Assembly (NCBI RefSeq): GCF_030691135.1 | Contig: NZ_JAUYFA010000085.1 | Coordinates: 1 to 64,000 of the forward strand | Direction: 5' to 3' | DNA length: 64,000 nt | Origin: Phreatobacter sp. | GTDB taxonomy: Bacteria > Pseudomonadota > Alphaproteobacteria > Rhizobiales > Phreatobacteraceae | Shown here: one piece after another, positions 27,461-35,166 of the stretch | How the letters are laid out: every line of letters starts with the position of its first letter | Numbering within the stretch: the first letter of the stretch is position 1 | Made by a program: the position numbers and the translations under genes | Notes under the pieces: model-generated | Database searches by the model: none | Told to the model about the DNA's origin: nothing | Seen by the model: the letters and a program-made list of their open reading frames with translations, nothing else

Positions 27461-28698
27461 CCCGGGCGCCTGCCGTCGTCGTCGTCGGAGCGGGACCCGC
27501 CGGGCTCTTCGCCGCCGAACGTCTGGCGACTGCAGGTGCGGCGGTGACCGTCTATGACCGGATGCCGTCGCCCGCCCGCAAGCTGCTGCTCGCCGGCCGC
27601 GGCGGCCTCAACCTCACCCATTCGGAGCCGCGAGCCGCATTTCGCGCGCGCTATGAGGCCTTGCCACCGCTGCTGTCCGCGGCGCTCGAAGCCTTTCCGC
27701 CGGCGGCCCTGCGCGCCTGGGCCGCCGGGCTCGGGGAGCCGACCTTCGTCGGCACGTCCGGCCGCGTCTTCCCCGAAGCCTTCAAGGCCTCGCCGCTCGT
27801 GCGCGCCTGGCTCGCCCGCCTCGCCGGTCTCGGCGTCAGCCTGGTGATGCGGCATCGCCTCGTCGAGATTGCAGCGGCGGGCGCCCTCACGTTCGAGGGG
27901 CCGGAAGGCCGGACCGTCGTGCCCTGCGATGCAGCCCTCCTGGCGCTCGGCGGCGCCAGCTGGCCGCGCATGGGCTCGGACGGCGGCTGGACGCCGCTGC
28001 TCGAGGCGCGCGGCGTCGCGCTTAACTCCCTGCGCCCGTCCAATATGGGCGTGGAAATGGACTGGACGGAGGCCTTCGCTGCGCGCTTCGCCGGCCAACC
28101 GCTGAAGTCTGTCGCCTTCCGCATCGACGACCGCACCGCGCGCGGCGAGGCGACGATCACGGCGCAGGGGCTCGAAGGCGGCGCGATCTATGCTCTGTCG
28201 GCTCCCATCCGCGAGAGCCTCGCGACGCATGGCGCGGCGCGGCTGCACCTCGACCTCAAGCCCGACCTCGACGGCGCTGCGATCGCCCGGCGGCTCGCCG
28301 GTGCGCGGCCGAAGGATTCGCTCTCCGCCGTCCTGAAGAAGACGCTGGCGCTCACACCCCAGGCCATCGCCCTGCTGCGCGAAGCCGCTGGCGGCCCGTT
28401 GCCGCGCGATCCGGCTGGGCTCGCCGCCCTGGTCAAGGATGTCGTTTTGCCGGTGCCGGGCGTGCGCCCGCTCGACCGGGCGATATCGACAGCCGGCGGG
28501 GTTCGCTTCGACGCGCTGGGGGAGGGGTTCGAGCTTGCGCGCCTGCCCGGCATTTTCGTCGCCGGCGAGATGCTCGACTGGGAGGGGCCGACCGGCGGTT
28601 ACCTGCTGCAGGCGACCTTCGCGACCGCCGCCGCGGCTGCCGCGGCGATGGCGGTCCGGCTTGGACTGCGGCCGCCGTCGCCGGCGGCCCGCTGGTAG
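27457..28698 (+). CDS. BaiN/RdsA-family flavoprotein (TIGR03862-like)
   Basis: A 413-residue FAD-dependent protein of the HI0933/BaiN-like family. FAD-binding VVVVGAGPAGLFAAERLA at the start, then the family-specific LLLAGRGGLNLTHSE and LALGGASWPRMGSDGGW, and the C-terminal STAGGVRFDALG and GEMLDWEGPTGGYLLQA. Substrate and partner are not known for this branch. It overlaps glpD by 4 nt and is co-translated with it, hinting at a link to glycerol or quinone-linked metabolism, but that is inference. Confidence 0.88.
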   Translation: MTRAPAVVVVGAGPAGLFAAERLATAGAAVTVYDRMPSPARKLLLAGRGGLNLTHSEPRAAFRARYEALPPLLSAALEAFPPAALRAWAAGLGEPTFVGTSGRVFPEAFKASPLVRAWLARLAGLGVSLVMRHRLVEIAAAGALTFEGPEGRTVVPCDAALLALGGASWPRMGSDGGWTPLLEARGVALNSLRPSNMGVEMDWTEAFAARFAGQPLKSVAFRIDDRTARGEATITAQGLEGGAIYALSAPIRESLATHGAARLHLDLKPDLDGAAIARRLAGARPKDSLSAVLKKTLALTPQAIALLREAAGGPLPRDPAGLAALVKDVVLPVPGVRPLDRAISTAGGVRFDALGEGFELARLPGIFVAGEMLDWEGPTGGYLLQATFATAAAAAAAMAVRLGLRPPSPAARW

Positions 28699-28699
28699 A

Positions 28700-29308
28700 T
28701 CACACGCAGCCGGCACCCTGGCTCGGCGTCCGGCTCACCGACTCGCCGATGCGCGGACGAGTATAGAGCCGGTCGGACAGCACGATCGAGCCGGAGATGA
28801 GATAGGCCACGGTCGGCGTATAGGTATATTTCACCTCGGCGAGGACGAGGAAACCGGTGGTGCCGATCAGCGGCTTCAACTCGGTCGGAACGGTCATCGT
28901 CTGACCGCAGGTGTAGCGCGAGGCATTGCGTGCATCGCTCCATACGGCCCGCGACACGCCGAGAATATCGGTCTGGATGCCGGTCACGACGATCTGCGCA
29001 TTGGCGACGGCGAAGGGTGCGATGATATCGGCCGTCGCATCCATGATGTTGCCCATGTCCGTGTTCGATATCACGGTCGCTTGCGACGACAGATCGGAGA
29101 GGGCACGGGAGGCGAGCGAGACCTTCCGGTCGGCCTGCAGGCCCTGGGTAGTCTCCACGGTGGCGAGGAACAAAGTGACCATTAACGGCAGGACGAGGGC
29201 GAACTCGACGGCGGAAACGCCCCGGCTGTCGCAGCGCAGGGTCCTGAAAGCGCGGACGGCGCGCCGGGTCATGGCACGGGCTTGGCGAAGGGACGTCGCG
29301 GAACTCAT
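28700..29308 (-). CDS. TadE/TadG-family pilus-associated protein
   Basis: A 202-residue protein with a TadE-like N-terminal segment: charged residues, then RGVSAVEFALVLPLMVTLFL, the pseudopilin-type helix with the conserved Glu. The rest is predicted periplasmic and has two cysteines (YTCGQTM and the final GAGCV). Such minor pseudopilins help assemble Flp pili. Start set at 29308; an inner Met13 is possible. It is last in a three-gene minus-strand group with TadE and a lone pilus N-domain protein, divergent from the main pilus operon. Confidence 0.85.
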   Translation of the reverse strand: MSSATSLRQARAMTRRAVRAFRTLRCDSRGVSAVEFALVLPLMVTLFLATVETTQGLQADRKVSLASRALSDLSSQATVISNTDMGNIMDATADIIAPFAVANAQIVVTGIQTDILGVSRAVWSDARNASRYTCGQTMTVPTELKPLIGTTGFLVLAEVKYTYTPTVAYLISGSIVLSDRLYTRPRIGESVSRTPSQGAGCV

Positions 29309-29319
29309 GTCGGCTCCTG

Positions 29320-29913
29320 TCAGAACGGCTCGTTGCGGAAGGCGGCCGTCGCCATCAGCAGGCGCTTGCCGTTGGCGAGGCCGCCGACGGTCAGACCGAA
29401 GGTCGGCATCAGCACGGGCCATTCGTAGACGGCCCGCACCACGACGATGTCGCCGCCTGTGCCCTGAACATAGGTCATGCCGGCATAGTTCACCGCGCCC
29501 CCGCTGACGGGCTGGCTCGTGCTGGCACTGCTGAAATTCGTGTATGTGCGGACATCGACCGCGATCCCTGCGCAGTTCATCAGCGCATTGGTCTTGTTGC
29601 AGATCTCGTTCTTGAAGGCAGCCTGATTGAAGTTCTGGGTCTGGGCCTGGCCGGTCATGATGAGACGCGAGGCGCTGGCCGTGGCGGTTTCCAGCACCTG
29701 GCCGGCGAAGAACACCATCGCCAGCTCGATGATGGCGAAGAGCAAGAACAGGAACGGGCCGGCGACGAGGGCGAATTCCACCGCGGCGACACCGTCCTTG
29801 TCACGCCGGAAACGGCGCACGATGCGCGGCCTCGTCATCGCCGCGCGCAGCAGCCCGCGGAAGCCGGAGTAGCGCGACCCGACGCGCCGAGAGCTCTCCC
29901 ACGCAGCAGACAT
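29320..29913 (-). CDS. TadE-family pseudopilin
   Basis: A 197-residue protein with a TadE motif: RRDKDGVAAVEFALVAGPFLF followed by a hydrophobic stretch to about residue 55, then a periplasmic domain with two cysteines (EICNKTNALMNCAG). ATG 29913 is chosen because GGAGG lies 7 nt upstream. The prepilin-type helix would be cleaved by the CpaA peptidase encoded across the divergent region. It is 11 nt upstream of the TadG-like gene. Confidence 0.88.
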   Translation of the reverse strand: MSAAWESSRRVGSRYSGFRGLLRAAMTRPRIVRRFRRDKDGVAAVEFALVAGPFLFLLFAIIELAMVFFAGQVLETATASASRLIMTGQAQTQNFNQAAFKNEICNKTNALMNCAGIAVDVRTYTNFSSASTSQPVSGGAVNYAGMTYVQGTGGDIVVVRAVYEWPVLMPTFGLTVGGLANGKRLLMATAAFRNEPF

Positions 29914-30044
29914 GCCCAAGCCTCCAATGGTCCCGGACGCCGAAAAGGCGTGTCCCGAAGCTTGTCTTAGCGGAAACCTGTTGACGAACCCTTGCCCGGA
30001 CCAGGGGACTTTGTCGCGAAGGTGCGATCATTCGCCCGCCGGCG

Positions 30045-30599
30045 TCACCGGGGTGCGGCTACGCCCCCGGCCGAGGCCGCGCCGTCACGGGTCCGCGCAT
30101 TGCCGAGCGCCGTCTCGAAGAACGCCTTGGAATCCCCGACCGCGATGGTCCGCTCGCAGGTGGGTGAACAGGAGTAGGTCTCGCGGTCGACGCCGCGGTA
30201 GACCTGAACGACCGAGTCGTGCTGCACCCGCACGCGGATCTGTATGGTCAGCAGCGGCTCGCCGCGCCCGTCGAGGGCGATGAGATTGGTCGAGCCGACG
30301 CTCTTGCCGGTCAGAACCATCAAGCCACCGCGCTGCACGGATGCGTCGGCGATCAACGGGTTGCCGATGACCAGGGTCGAGACATTGGCTGGCAGGCGCA
30401 TCACCCGCGCCTGGTCCATGGTCACCGTCATGCCCTGGGCGACGACGCCGGCGAGATCGGCCGAGATGGCTCCGGCGAGCGGCGTCTCGGTCGCCTGCGC
30501 CGCGCCCACCGGCAGCAGCACCAGCATGACGGCTGCCGCCATCACGGCGCGGCGGGCGCGAAAGGAGATCGTGTCGGTGAGCCTGACCATTGTTTTCAT
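30045..30599 (-). CDS. Freestanding pilus assembly N-terminal-domain protein (secretin N0-like)
   Basis: A 184-residue secreted protein: signal peptide about 1-40 (ending PVGAAQATE), then a single pilus-assembly N-terminal domain (MRLPANVSTLVIGNPLIADA, VLTGKSVGSTNLIALDGRG). The same fold region heads the CpaC secretin at 33687-35138 (LPRDARDVIVANPAIANAVV), but here no secretin barrel follows. Instead there is a short tail with a Cys pair (YSCSPTCER). It may act as a periplasmic adaptor of the secretin. Start 30599 is preferred because a signal peptide begins there. The 131-nt gap to TadE has no gene. Confidence 0.82.
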   Translation of the reverse strand: MKTMVRLTDTISFRARRAVMAAAVMLVLLPVGAAQATETPLAGAISADLAGVVAQGMTVTMDQARVMRLPANVSTLVIGNPLIADASVQRGGLMVLTGKSVGSTNLIALDGRGEPLLTIQIRVRVQHDSVVQVYRGVDRETYSCSPTCERTIAVGDSKAFFETALGNARTRDGAASAGGVAAPR

Positions 30600-30957
30600 C
30601 GAAGCTCTCGTTCGGGAGGCAGTCCAACGTGTTCCTGCAGAAAAACAGGAAATGGTGAACGAATTGCCAATAGGCCGGACGCCGGACTGTCGCAGTGCAT
30701 CCTGCCCCTGCGGTGCCGGGTCTGCCCAAATGTGCCACGACCTGTTTCTTGTCGTATCCACGGCTGCTGTTGTGATTCACTGGCGGCAAAAAAGCAATAG
30801 AAGTCGGCTGTCAAGGAGTCGCAAGAGCTGTAAAAACAAGCTACTTATGTCATTTATCAAGAAAATCATTCAATTCGCGCGGAAAATAAAGTAATAATTC
30901 TATGTAAATCTTGTATTTATTGCGGTTAGTTGCCCGCATATTTATTTTATATTCCGA

Positions 30958-30975
30958 TTAAATGACTGTTTAACC
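30958..30975 (+). promoter_or_regulatory. CtrA-like TTAAAT-N5-TTTAACC element upstream of pilin 1
   Basis: This 18-bp element ends 157 nt before the first pilin's ATG. The same pattern occurs at exactly the same distance before the second pilin. The CtrA consensus of alphaproteobacteria is TTAA-N7-TTAAC; here the half-sites are one base further apart. CtrA control of pilA is known in Caulobacter; here it is inferred. Confidence 0.5.
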
Positions 30976-31055
30976 ACATCAAATACGTTAGGGAAATTCA
31001 GATTTTGACGATTTGGATTTAACGATGCGGCAACGGGTGGTCGCTAACGTGAGGC

Positions 31056-31131
31056 CAGTTCGAACGGATCATATCAACTTGACCGGCGAACAGCGCTCTT
31101 TCGGCGCATCGTGGACATCCAGGAGTCAGCC
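31056..31131 (+). repeat. Conserved 76-nt pilin leader, copy 1
   Basis: The 76 nt before pilin 1 match the 76 nt before pilin 2 (31615-31690) at 70 positions, with no gaps. The block includes the ribosome binding site AGGAG and continues into the almost identical coding regions, so pilin gene and leader were duplicated together. Confidence 0.85.
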
Positions 31132-31296
31132 ATGAAGAACCTCTTCGCTCGTTTCGCCCGTGACAACTCGGGCGCCACCGCCATCGAATACGGCCTGATC
31201 GCCGCCGGCATCGCGGCCGTCGTCATCACCGCCGTCTACAACCTCGGCAGCAAGGTCAACGAAACTTTCGTCGGCATCAACAACAACCTGAAGTAA
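31132..31296 (+). CDS. flp: Flp-type IVb pilin 1
   Basis: A 54-residue Flp/PilA-type pilin, the major subunit of the tight-adherence pilus. A short charged leader (MKNLFARFARDNSG) is followed by the Flp motif ATAIEYGLIAAGIAAVVITA with the conserved Glu-Tyr pair; cleavage by the CpaA prepilin peptidase is expected after the Gly of DNSG. The C-terminus ends FVGINNNLK. It is followed by a strong intrinsic terminator, so it can be expressed separately from the downstream genes. It differs from the second pilin by only two residues. Confidence 0.95.
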   Translation: MKNLFARFARDNSGATAIEYGLIAAGIAAVVITAVYNLGSKVNETFVGINNNLK

Positions 31297-31325
31297 TAGG
31301 CTTAGTCCATACTTCTGGCGGCCTG

Positions 31326-31370
31326 AACGCCGGCCCTGCACAGTCGTGTGCCGGGCCGGCGTTGTTTTTT
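31326..31370 (+). terminator. Intrinsic terminator after pilin 1
   Basis: An 11-bp GC-rich stem (AACGCCGGCCC at 31326-31336 with GGGCCGGCGTT at 31353-31363) is followed by a run of six T (31365-31370). This is a textbook rho-independent terminator 30 nt after the pilin stop. Confidence 0.93.
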
Positions 31371-31614
31371 AAGATCTGCCTCGTGGCAGCGTCGAAGCAT
31401 AGCTTGGTATGTCGGCGGGCAGAATGTAAAAATCGTGCGGCGACAAAAGCCAATAAATACACTTTTAACTAAAATAAAAAGAGGCGTACATATCCAAAAA
31501 TAATAAAACTCACCATTTAAATACGATTTTAACCGAGTTTTGTGCGCAATTTGATTTAAGGCTTTCGAGGTTGTGACTTAACGAAGGGGCAAGAGCTTCT
31601 CGATAGGGTCCAGT
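31371..31614. other. AT-rich region between the two pilin genes
   Basis: No gene is supported here. It repeats the layout upstream of pilin 1: an AT-rich stretch, the TTAA-type element, a second block GACTTAACGAAGGGGCAA (31575-31592) and then the shared leader. Outside these blocks the two upstream regions have diverged. Confidence 0.7.
31517..31534 (+). promoter_or_regulatory. CtrA-like TTAAAT-N5-TTTAACC element upstream of pilin 2
   Basis: Second copy of the element at 30958-30975, again ending 157 nt before the pilin start. The five spacer bases differ (GACTG against ACGAT) while both half-sites are identical, which is the pattern expected of a binding site under selection. Confidence 0.5.
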
Positions 31615-31690
31615 CAGTTCGAACCGTTCATCGCAACTTGACCGGCGAACAGCGCTCTTTCGGCGCGTCGTGGACATCTAGGAGTCAGCC
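31615..31690 (+). repeat. Conserved 76-nt pilin leader, copy 2
   Basis: Ungapped copy of 31056-31131 with six substitutions, including the AGGAG ribosome binding site. It directly precedes the second pilin gene. Confidence 0.85.
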
Positions 31691-31855
31691 ATGCAGAACC
31701 TCTTCGCTCGTTTCGCCCGTGACAACTCGGGCGCAACCGCCATCGAATACGGCCTGATCGCCGCCGGCATCGCTGCCGTCGTCATCACCGCCGTCTACAA
31801 CCTCGGCAGCAAGGTGAACACCACCTTCGTCGGCATCAACAACAACCTGAAGTGA
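31691..31855 (+). CDS. flp: Flp-type IVb pilin 2
   Basis: A 54-residue paralogue of the first pilin, identical except Lys2 to Gln and Glu45 to Thr. It keeps the leader DNSG and the motif ATAIEYGLIAAGIAAVVITA, so it should be processed and assembled in the same way. It has its own copy of the promoter-proximal elements and leader and its own terminator. Two near-identical pilins may raise dosage or allow mixed filaments with altered surface charge, since Glu45 lies in the exposed C-terminal part. Confidence 0.95.
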   Translation: MQNLFARFARDNSGATAIEYGLIAAGIAAVVITAVYNLGSKVNTTFVGINNNLK

Positions 31856-31878
31856 TCGCAGCGTCTCTTCGCCAATAC

Positions 31879-31910
31879 GATGGCCCGCCCCCGGCGGGCC
31901 ATCGGTTTTT
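31879..31910 (+). terminator. Intrinsic terminator after pilin 2
   Basis: An 11-bp stem (GATGGCCCGCC with GGCGGGCCATC) around a 3-nt loop, followed by GG and five T (31906-31910), 24 nt after the pilin stop. Confidence 0.9.
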
Positions 31911-31925
31911 CCGAAAGCCCGATCC

Positions 31926-32102
31926 ATGCACGTCCTGACGGGACACGCCGCCCCGCGCCTACCAGACCATGGTACCGCCCTCGACAGGGCCGCCATCGGC
32001 GCCCTGCGTCAGGAGGCGCGCCGCGACATCCGCTGGGTTGTCGCCGTCCTGCTCGTCGCCATCACAACCGGCCTGATAGGCCTTGTCCATTCACTGTCCT
32101 GA
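31926..32102 (+). CDS. Possible 58-residue single-pass membrane protein
   Basis: An open frame of 58 codons between pilin 2 and the prepilin peptidase. The N-terminal 37 residues are polar and charged (ALRQEARRDIR before the membrane); residues 38-56 form a hydrophobic helix (WVVAVLLVAITTGLIGLV). The topology suggests N-inside. It has only a weak ribosome binding site (GAAAG) and begins 16 nt after the terminator T-run, so expression is uncertain. If real it would be a small accessory of pilus assembly. I recognise no family. Confidence 0.4.
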   Translation: MHVLTGHAAPRLPDHGTALDRAAIGALRQEARRDIRWVVAVLLVAITTGLIGLVHSLS

Positions 32103-32151
32103 AACCGGACCCGCCCTATCGTCGGTCCGACACCTGACCGGAAGGGATGCC

Positions 32152-32658
32152 ATGTTCGACTTCGCCATTCTTCTTATTTTCCCGGCGATGATGGCCTTCG
32201 CTGCGGCCAGTGACCTCTTCACCATGACGATCTCGAACCGCGTGTCGCTGATCCTGGTGGCGGGGTTCCTGGTGCTGGCCTTCCTCACCGGCATGAGCTG
32301 GCCGGTGATCGGCATGCATCTGGCTGCGGGGTTCCTCGTGCTCAGCGTATGTTTCGTCTGCTTTGCCCTCGGCTGGATGGGCGGCGGCGACGCCAAGCTC
32401 GCAGCCTCCACAGCGCTCTGGCTCGGCTGGGCCCAGCTCCTCGACTATGCGGTCTATGCCTCGCTCTTCGGCGGTCTCCTGACCATCGGGCTTCTTGCCC
32501 TGCGCGGGGCGCCGCTCCATCCGCCCTTCCTGCTGCGCGAGGGCTGGTATGCCCGGATGACCGATGCCAAGACCGGCATCCCCTACGGCATCGCCCTGGC
32601 GGCCGCGGGCCTCGCGCTCTACCCCTCCAGCTTCTGGATGACTGCCGCCCTGCGCTGA
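32152..32658 (+). CDS. cpaA: Prepilin peptidase CpaA
   Basis: A 168-residue inner-membrane aspartate protease that removes the leader of Flp pilins and TadE-type pseudopilins. The two catalytic Asp are in AAASDLFTMTISNR and in the signature GWMGGGDAKL. About five to six hydrophobic segments. Start ATG 32152 (MFDFAILLIF). It is the short TadV/CpaA form with no N-methylation domain. Confidence 0.93.
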   Translation: MFDFAILLIFPAMMAFAAASDLFTMTISNRVSLILVAGFLVLAFLTGMSWPVIGMHLAAGFLVLSVCFVCFALGWMGGGDAKLAASTALWLGWAQLLDYAVYASLFGGLLTIGLLALRGAPLHPPFLLREGWYARMTDAKTGIPYGIALAAAGLALYPSSFWMTAALR

Positions 32659-32714
32659 TTTTCGCCGACGTCAGGGCAGGTCATCGTTCGTTAAGTCAAC
32701 TTGATCACCGGCAG

Positions 32715-32722
32715 TTAACCAT
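32715..32722 (+). promoter_or_regulatory. TTAACCAT motif upstream of cpaB
   Basis: TTAACCAT is the CtrA half-site form often seen in Hyphomicrobiales. It lies 75 nt before the cpaB start in the only sizeable gap (138 nt) of the cpa operon, where a further TTAAG is at 32693. Suggestive only. Confidence 0.35.
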
Positions 32723-32796
32723 AAGTTGACCTTTCCCTGATGGAATCCGGGTCGAGACGAGGCGAGTTGCGCCTTGTCGGGCCGAGGGTTCGTGGG

Positions 32797-33642
32797 ATGC
32801 GTTTGAAGCCTGCACAGATCGTTGTCATCGCCGTGGCGCTCGGAGCGGGCGGTCTCGCGGCCATGATGATGGGGAGCCGCCAGACCGCGGCCCCGGCGCC
32901 GCAGCAGGCGGCCGCGCCCGTGCCGCAGATTCCGACTGTCGAGGTTCTGGTCGCCAATGCCGACCTGCCGCTCGGCAAGATCATTCTCCCCAACGACGTC
33001 GCATGGCGCCGCTGGCCCGAAGAGGCCGGCACCGGCAGCTTTGTCGTCAGGCGCAGGGGCGACACGGGCGCCGCAGCCATGGACGAGGTGATCGGCTCCA
33101 TCGTTCGGACGACTTTCGTCCCTGGTGAGCCCATCCGGCCGAACCGGCTGGTGAAGGGTAACCGCGGCTTCATGTCGGCGATCCTCACCCCCGGCATGCG
33201 CGCCATCGCAGCGCCGATCGACGATCCCTCGCGCGGTGCCGGCGCCTTCATCCTGCCGAACGACCGTGTCGACGTCATCCTCGCCCGCCGCAACAGCAGC
33301 GCCGCCGCTACGGCTGAAGGTCTGACCCACACCACCGCCACCGTCCTGCGCAACGTCCGGGTTCTCGCGGTCGATCAGACCGTCGAGGAGCGGGGTGGCG
33401 AGAAGACGATCGTCGGACGCACGGCGACGCTCGAACTCACCCCGCCCCAGGCCGAGACGCTCGCCCTCGCCCGCGAACTGGGTACCCTGTCCCTGTCGCT
33501 GCGCAGCCTTGCCGACTCCGCCGTTTCCAACCTTGCCGGCGAGGGTGCCGGCACCGGCGATGCGCTGTTCGGCCAGGAGGGCCGCATCGCCATCGTCCGC
33601 CACGGCGTGCGCTCCGTCGTCGGCAGCCAGGGGCCGGAATGA
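32797..33642 (+). CDS. cpaB: Flp pilus assembly protein CpaB
   Basis: A 281-residue periplasmic or membrane-anchored protein with an N-terminal helix (AQIVVIAVALGAGGLAAMMM) and then a SAF domain (VEVLVANADLPLGKIILPND, about 45-110) and the RcpC/CpaB region (LTPGMRAIAAPIDDPSRGAG, FILPNDRVDVILAR). CpaB helps gate or stabilise the secretin. ATG 32797 starts the anchor helix. Its stop is 44 nt before the start chosen for cpaC. Confidence 0.93.
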   Translation: MRLKPAQIVVIAVALGAGGLAAMMMGSRQTAAPAPQQAAAPVPQIPTVEVLVANADLPLGKIILPNDVAWRRWPEEAGTGSFVVRRRGDTGAAAMDEVIGSIVRTTFVPGEPIRPNRLVKGNRGFMSAILTPGMRAIAAPIDDPSRGAGAFILPNDRVDVILARRNSSAAATAEGLTHTTATVLRNVRVLAVDQTVEERGGEKTIVGRTATLELTPPQAETLALARELGTLSLSLRSLADSAVSNLAGEGAGTGDALFGQEGRIAIVRHGVRSVVGSQGPE

Positions 33643-33686
33643 TGATGCAGTGCCGCCCCACATCCCCCGTTCTGAAAGAGGCCCCC

Positions 33687-35138
33687 ATGTTCGCCCGGAT
33701 GCACTGCACCATGATGTCCGGACGTCACCTGGCTTTCGCCCTGGCCTCCTTCGCCGCCCTGGCGCTGGCGGTTCCTCCCGCGGTGGCACAGCAGAGCACC
33801 GTCGAGCGCCAGCAGCGCCCGGTCGCCGGCAACACCATCACGCTCGGCGTCGGCAAGTCGCTGCCCGTCGAACTGCCGCGCGACGCCCGTGACGTCATCG
33901 TCGCCAACCCGGCCATCGCCAATGCGGTGGTGCGCTCGGCCCGCCGTGCCTTCCTGATCGGCGTCGCGGTCGGGCAGACCAACGTCTTTTTCCTCGATGC
34001 CGAGGGGCGGCAGATCGCCTCCTACGACATCGAGGTCGGCCGCGACCTCGTCGGCCTGCGCCAGACCCTGCGTTCCGCCCTGCCCCATGCCGGTATCGAG
34101 GTCCGCTCGGTCGCCGATGCCGTCGTCGTGTCGGGCCAGGTCATGTCGCCGCTCGAGGCGCAACAGGCTATCGACATCGCCACCAAGCTGGTCGGCGACG
34201 AGAAGAAGGTGGTCAACGCCATCTCGATCCGCGGCCGTGACCAGGTTCACCTCAAGGTCACCGTATCCGAGGTGCAGCGCACTGCAATCAAGCAGCTTGG
34301 TGTCAACCTCGCCGCCTTCGACCCGACATCGACCCTTACGGGTGCTTCCGGCAACCTCGGCAATGCCGGCGGATTCGTCTACGGCCTGCTCACCGCCGGC
34401 CGATACAACGCCACCGGCACGGCGCCGTCCAACACGGCCGTCATCGGCACCCGGGTCGGCAACAACGTCTTCAACAGCACGATCCAGGCCTTCGAGGAGC
34501 ACGGCCTCGTGCGGACCCTCGCCGAGCCGACCCTCACTGCCATTTCCGGCGAACAGGCGAAGTTCCTCGCCGGCGGCGAGTTCCCGGTTCCGACCGGTCG
34601 CGACCTCACCGGCAACGTGACCATCGAGTTCAAGCCCTTCGGTATAGGCCTCGCCTTCACGCCGGTCGTCCTGTCGGAGGGCCGGATCAGCCTGCGCGTC
34701 GGCGTCGAGGTCAGCGAGATCGACAACCAGCTCACGGTGCAGCTCGCCAACGTCACCGTCCGCGGTCTGCGCACCCGCCGCGCGGACACCACGATCGAGC
34801 TGCCGTCCGGTGGCACGATGGTGATGGCCGGCCTGTTGCAGGAACAGACACGTCAGAACATCTCCGGCACGCCGGGCCTTCTCAACATGCCGGTTCTCGG
34901 GGCGCTGTTCCGCTCCCGCGACTACCAGCGCGGCCAGACCGAGCTCGTCGTCATGGTCACGCCCTACATCGTGCGGCCGACCTCGGCCAACCAGCTCGCG
35001 CGTCCCGACGACAATCTCCAGGACGCGTCCGATCCGGCCGGCATTCTGATCGGCCGCCTCAACCGCATCTACGGCTCCGGCCAGCCGGCGGCCACGCGTG
35101 GACGCTTCAACGGACCGGTGGGGTTCATCCGTGACTGA
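33687..35138 (+). CDS. cpaC: Flp pilus secretin CpaC
   Basis: A 483-residue outer-membrane secretin forming the pilus exit pore. Signal peptide about 1-35 (ending PPAVAQQ), then the pilus N-domain (LPRDARDVIVANPAIANAVV), a BON-like region (VSGQVMSPLEAQQAIDIATK) and the secretin barrel (ALAEPTLTAISGEQAKFLAGGEF is its start; then LRVGVEVSEIDNQ and the final ELVVMVTPYIVRP). ATG 33687 has AAAGAGG 5 nt upstream; the longer frame from 33639 overlaps cpaB and lacks a signal-like N-terminus. Confidence 0.94.
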   Translation: MFARMHCTMMSGRHLAFALASFAALALAVPPAVAQQSTVERQQRPVAGNTITLGVGKSLPVELPRDARDVIVANPAIANAVVRSARRAFLIGVAVGQTNVFFLDAEGRQIASYDIEVGRDLVGLRQTLRSALPHAGIEVRSVADAVVVSGQVMSPLEAQQAIDIATKLVGDEKKVVNAISIRGRDQVHLKVTVSEVQRTAIKQLGVNLAAFDPTSTLTGASGNLGNAGGFVYGLLTAGRYNATGTAPSNTAVIGTRVGNNVFNSTIQAFEEHGLVRTLAEPTLTAISGEQAKFLAGGEFPVPTGRDLTGNVTIEFKPFGIGLAFTPVVLSEGRISLRVGVEVSEIDNQLTVQLANVTVRGLRTRRADTTIELPSGGTMVMAGLLQEQTRQNISGTPGLLNMPVLGALFRSRDYQRGQTELVVMVTPYIVRPTSANQLARPDDNLQDASDPAGILIGRLNRIYGSGQPAATRGRFNGPVGFIRD

Positions 35139-35166
35139 CCGCGCGCACATCAACAGGGGTAGGACC

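Larger units (their letters stand above)
30600..31131. other. AT-rich divergent control region of the pilus locus
   Basis: This 532-nt stretch has no supported gene. It separates the minus-strand pseudopilin genes from the first pilin and is far more AT-rich than the rest of the window (especially 30770-31020). It carries the TTAA-type element at 30958-30975, a second conserved block (GATTTAACGATGCGGCAA, 31016-31033) and the 76-nt leader shared with the second pilin. Confidence 0.75.
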
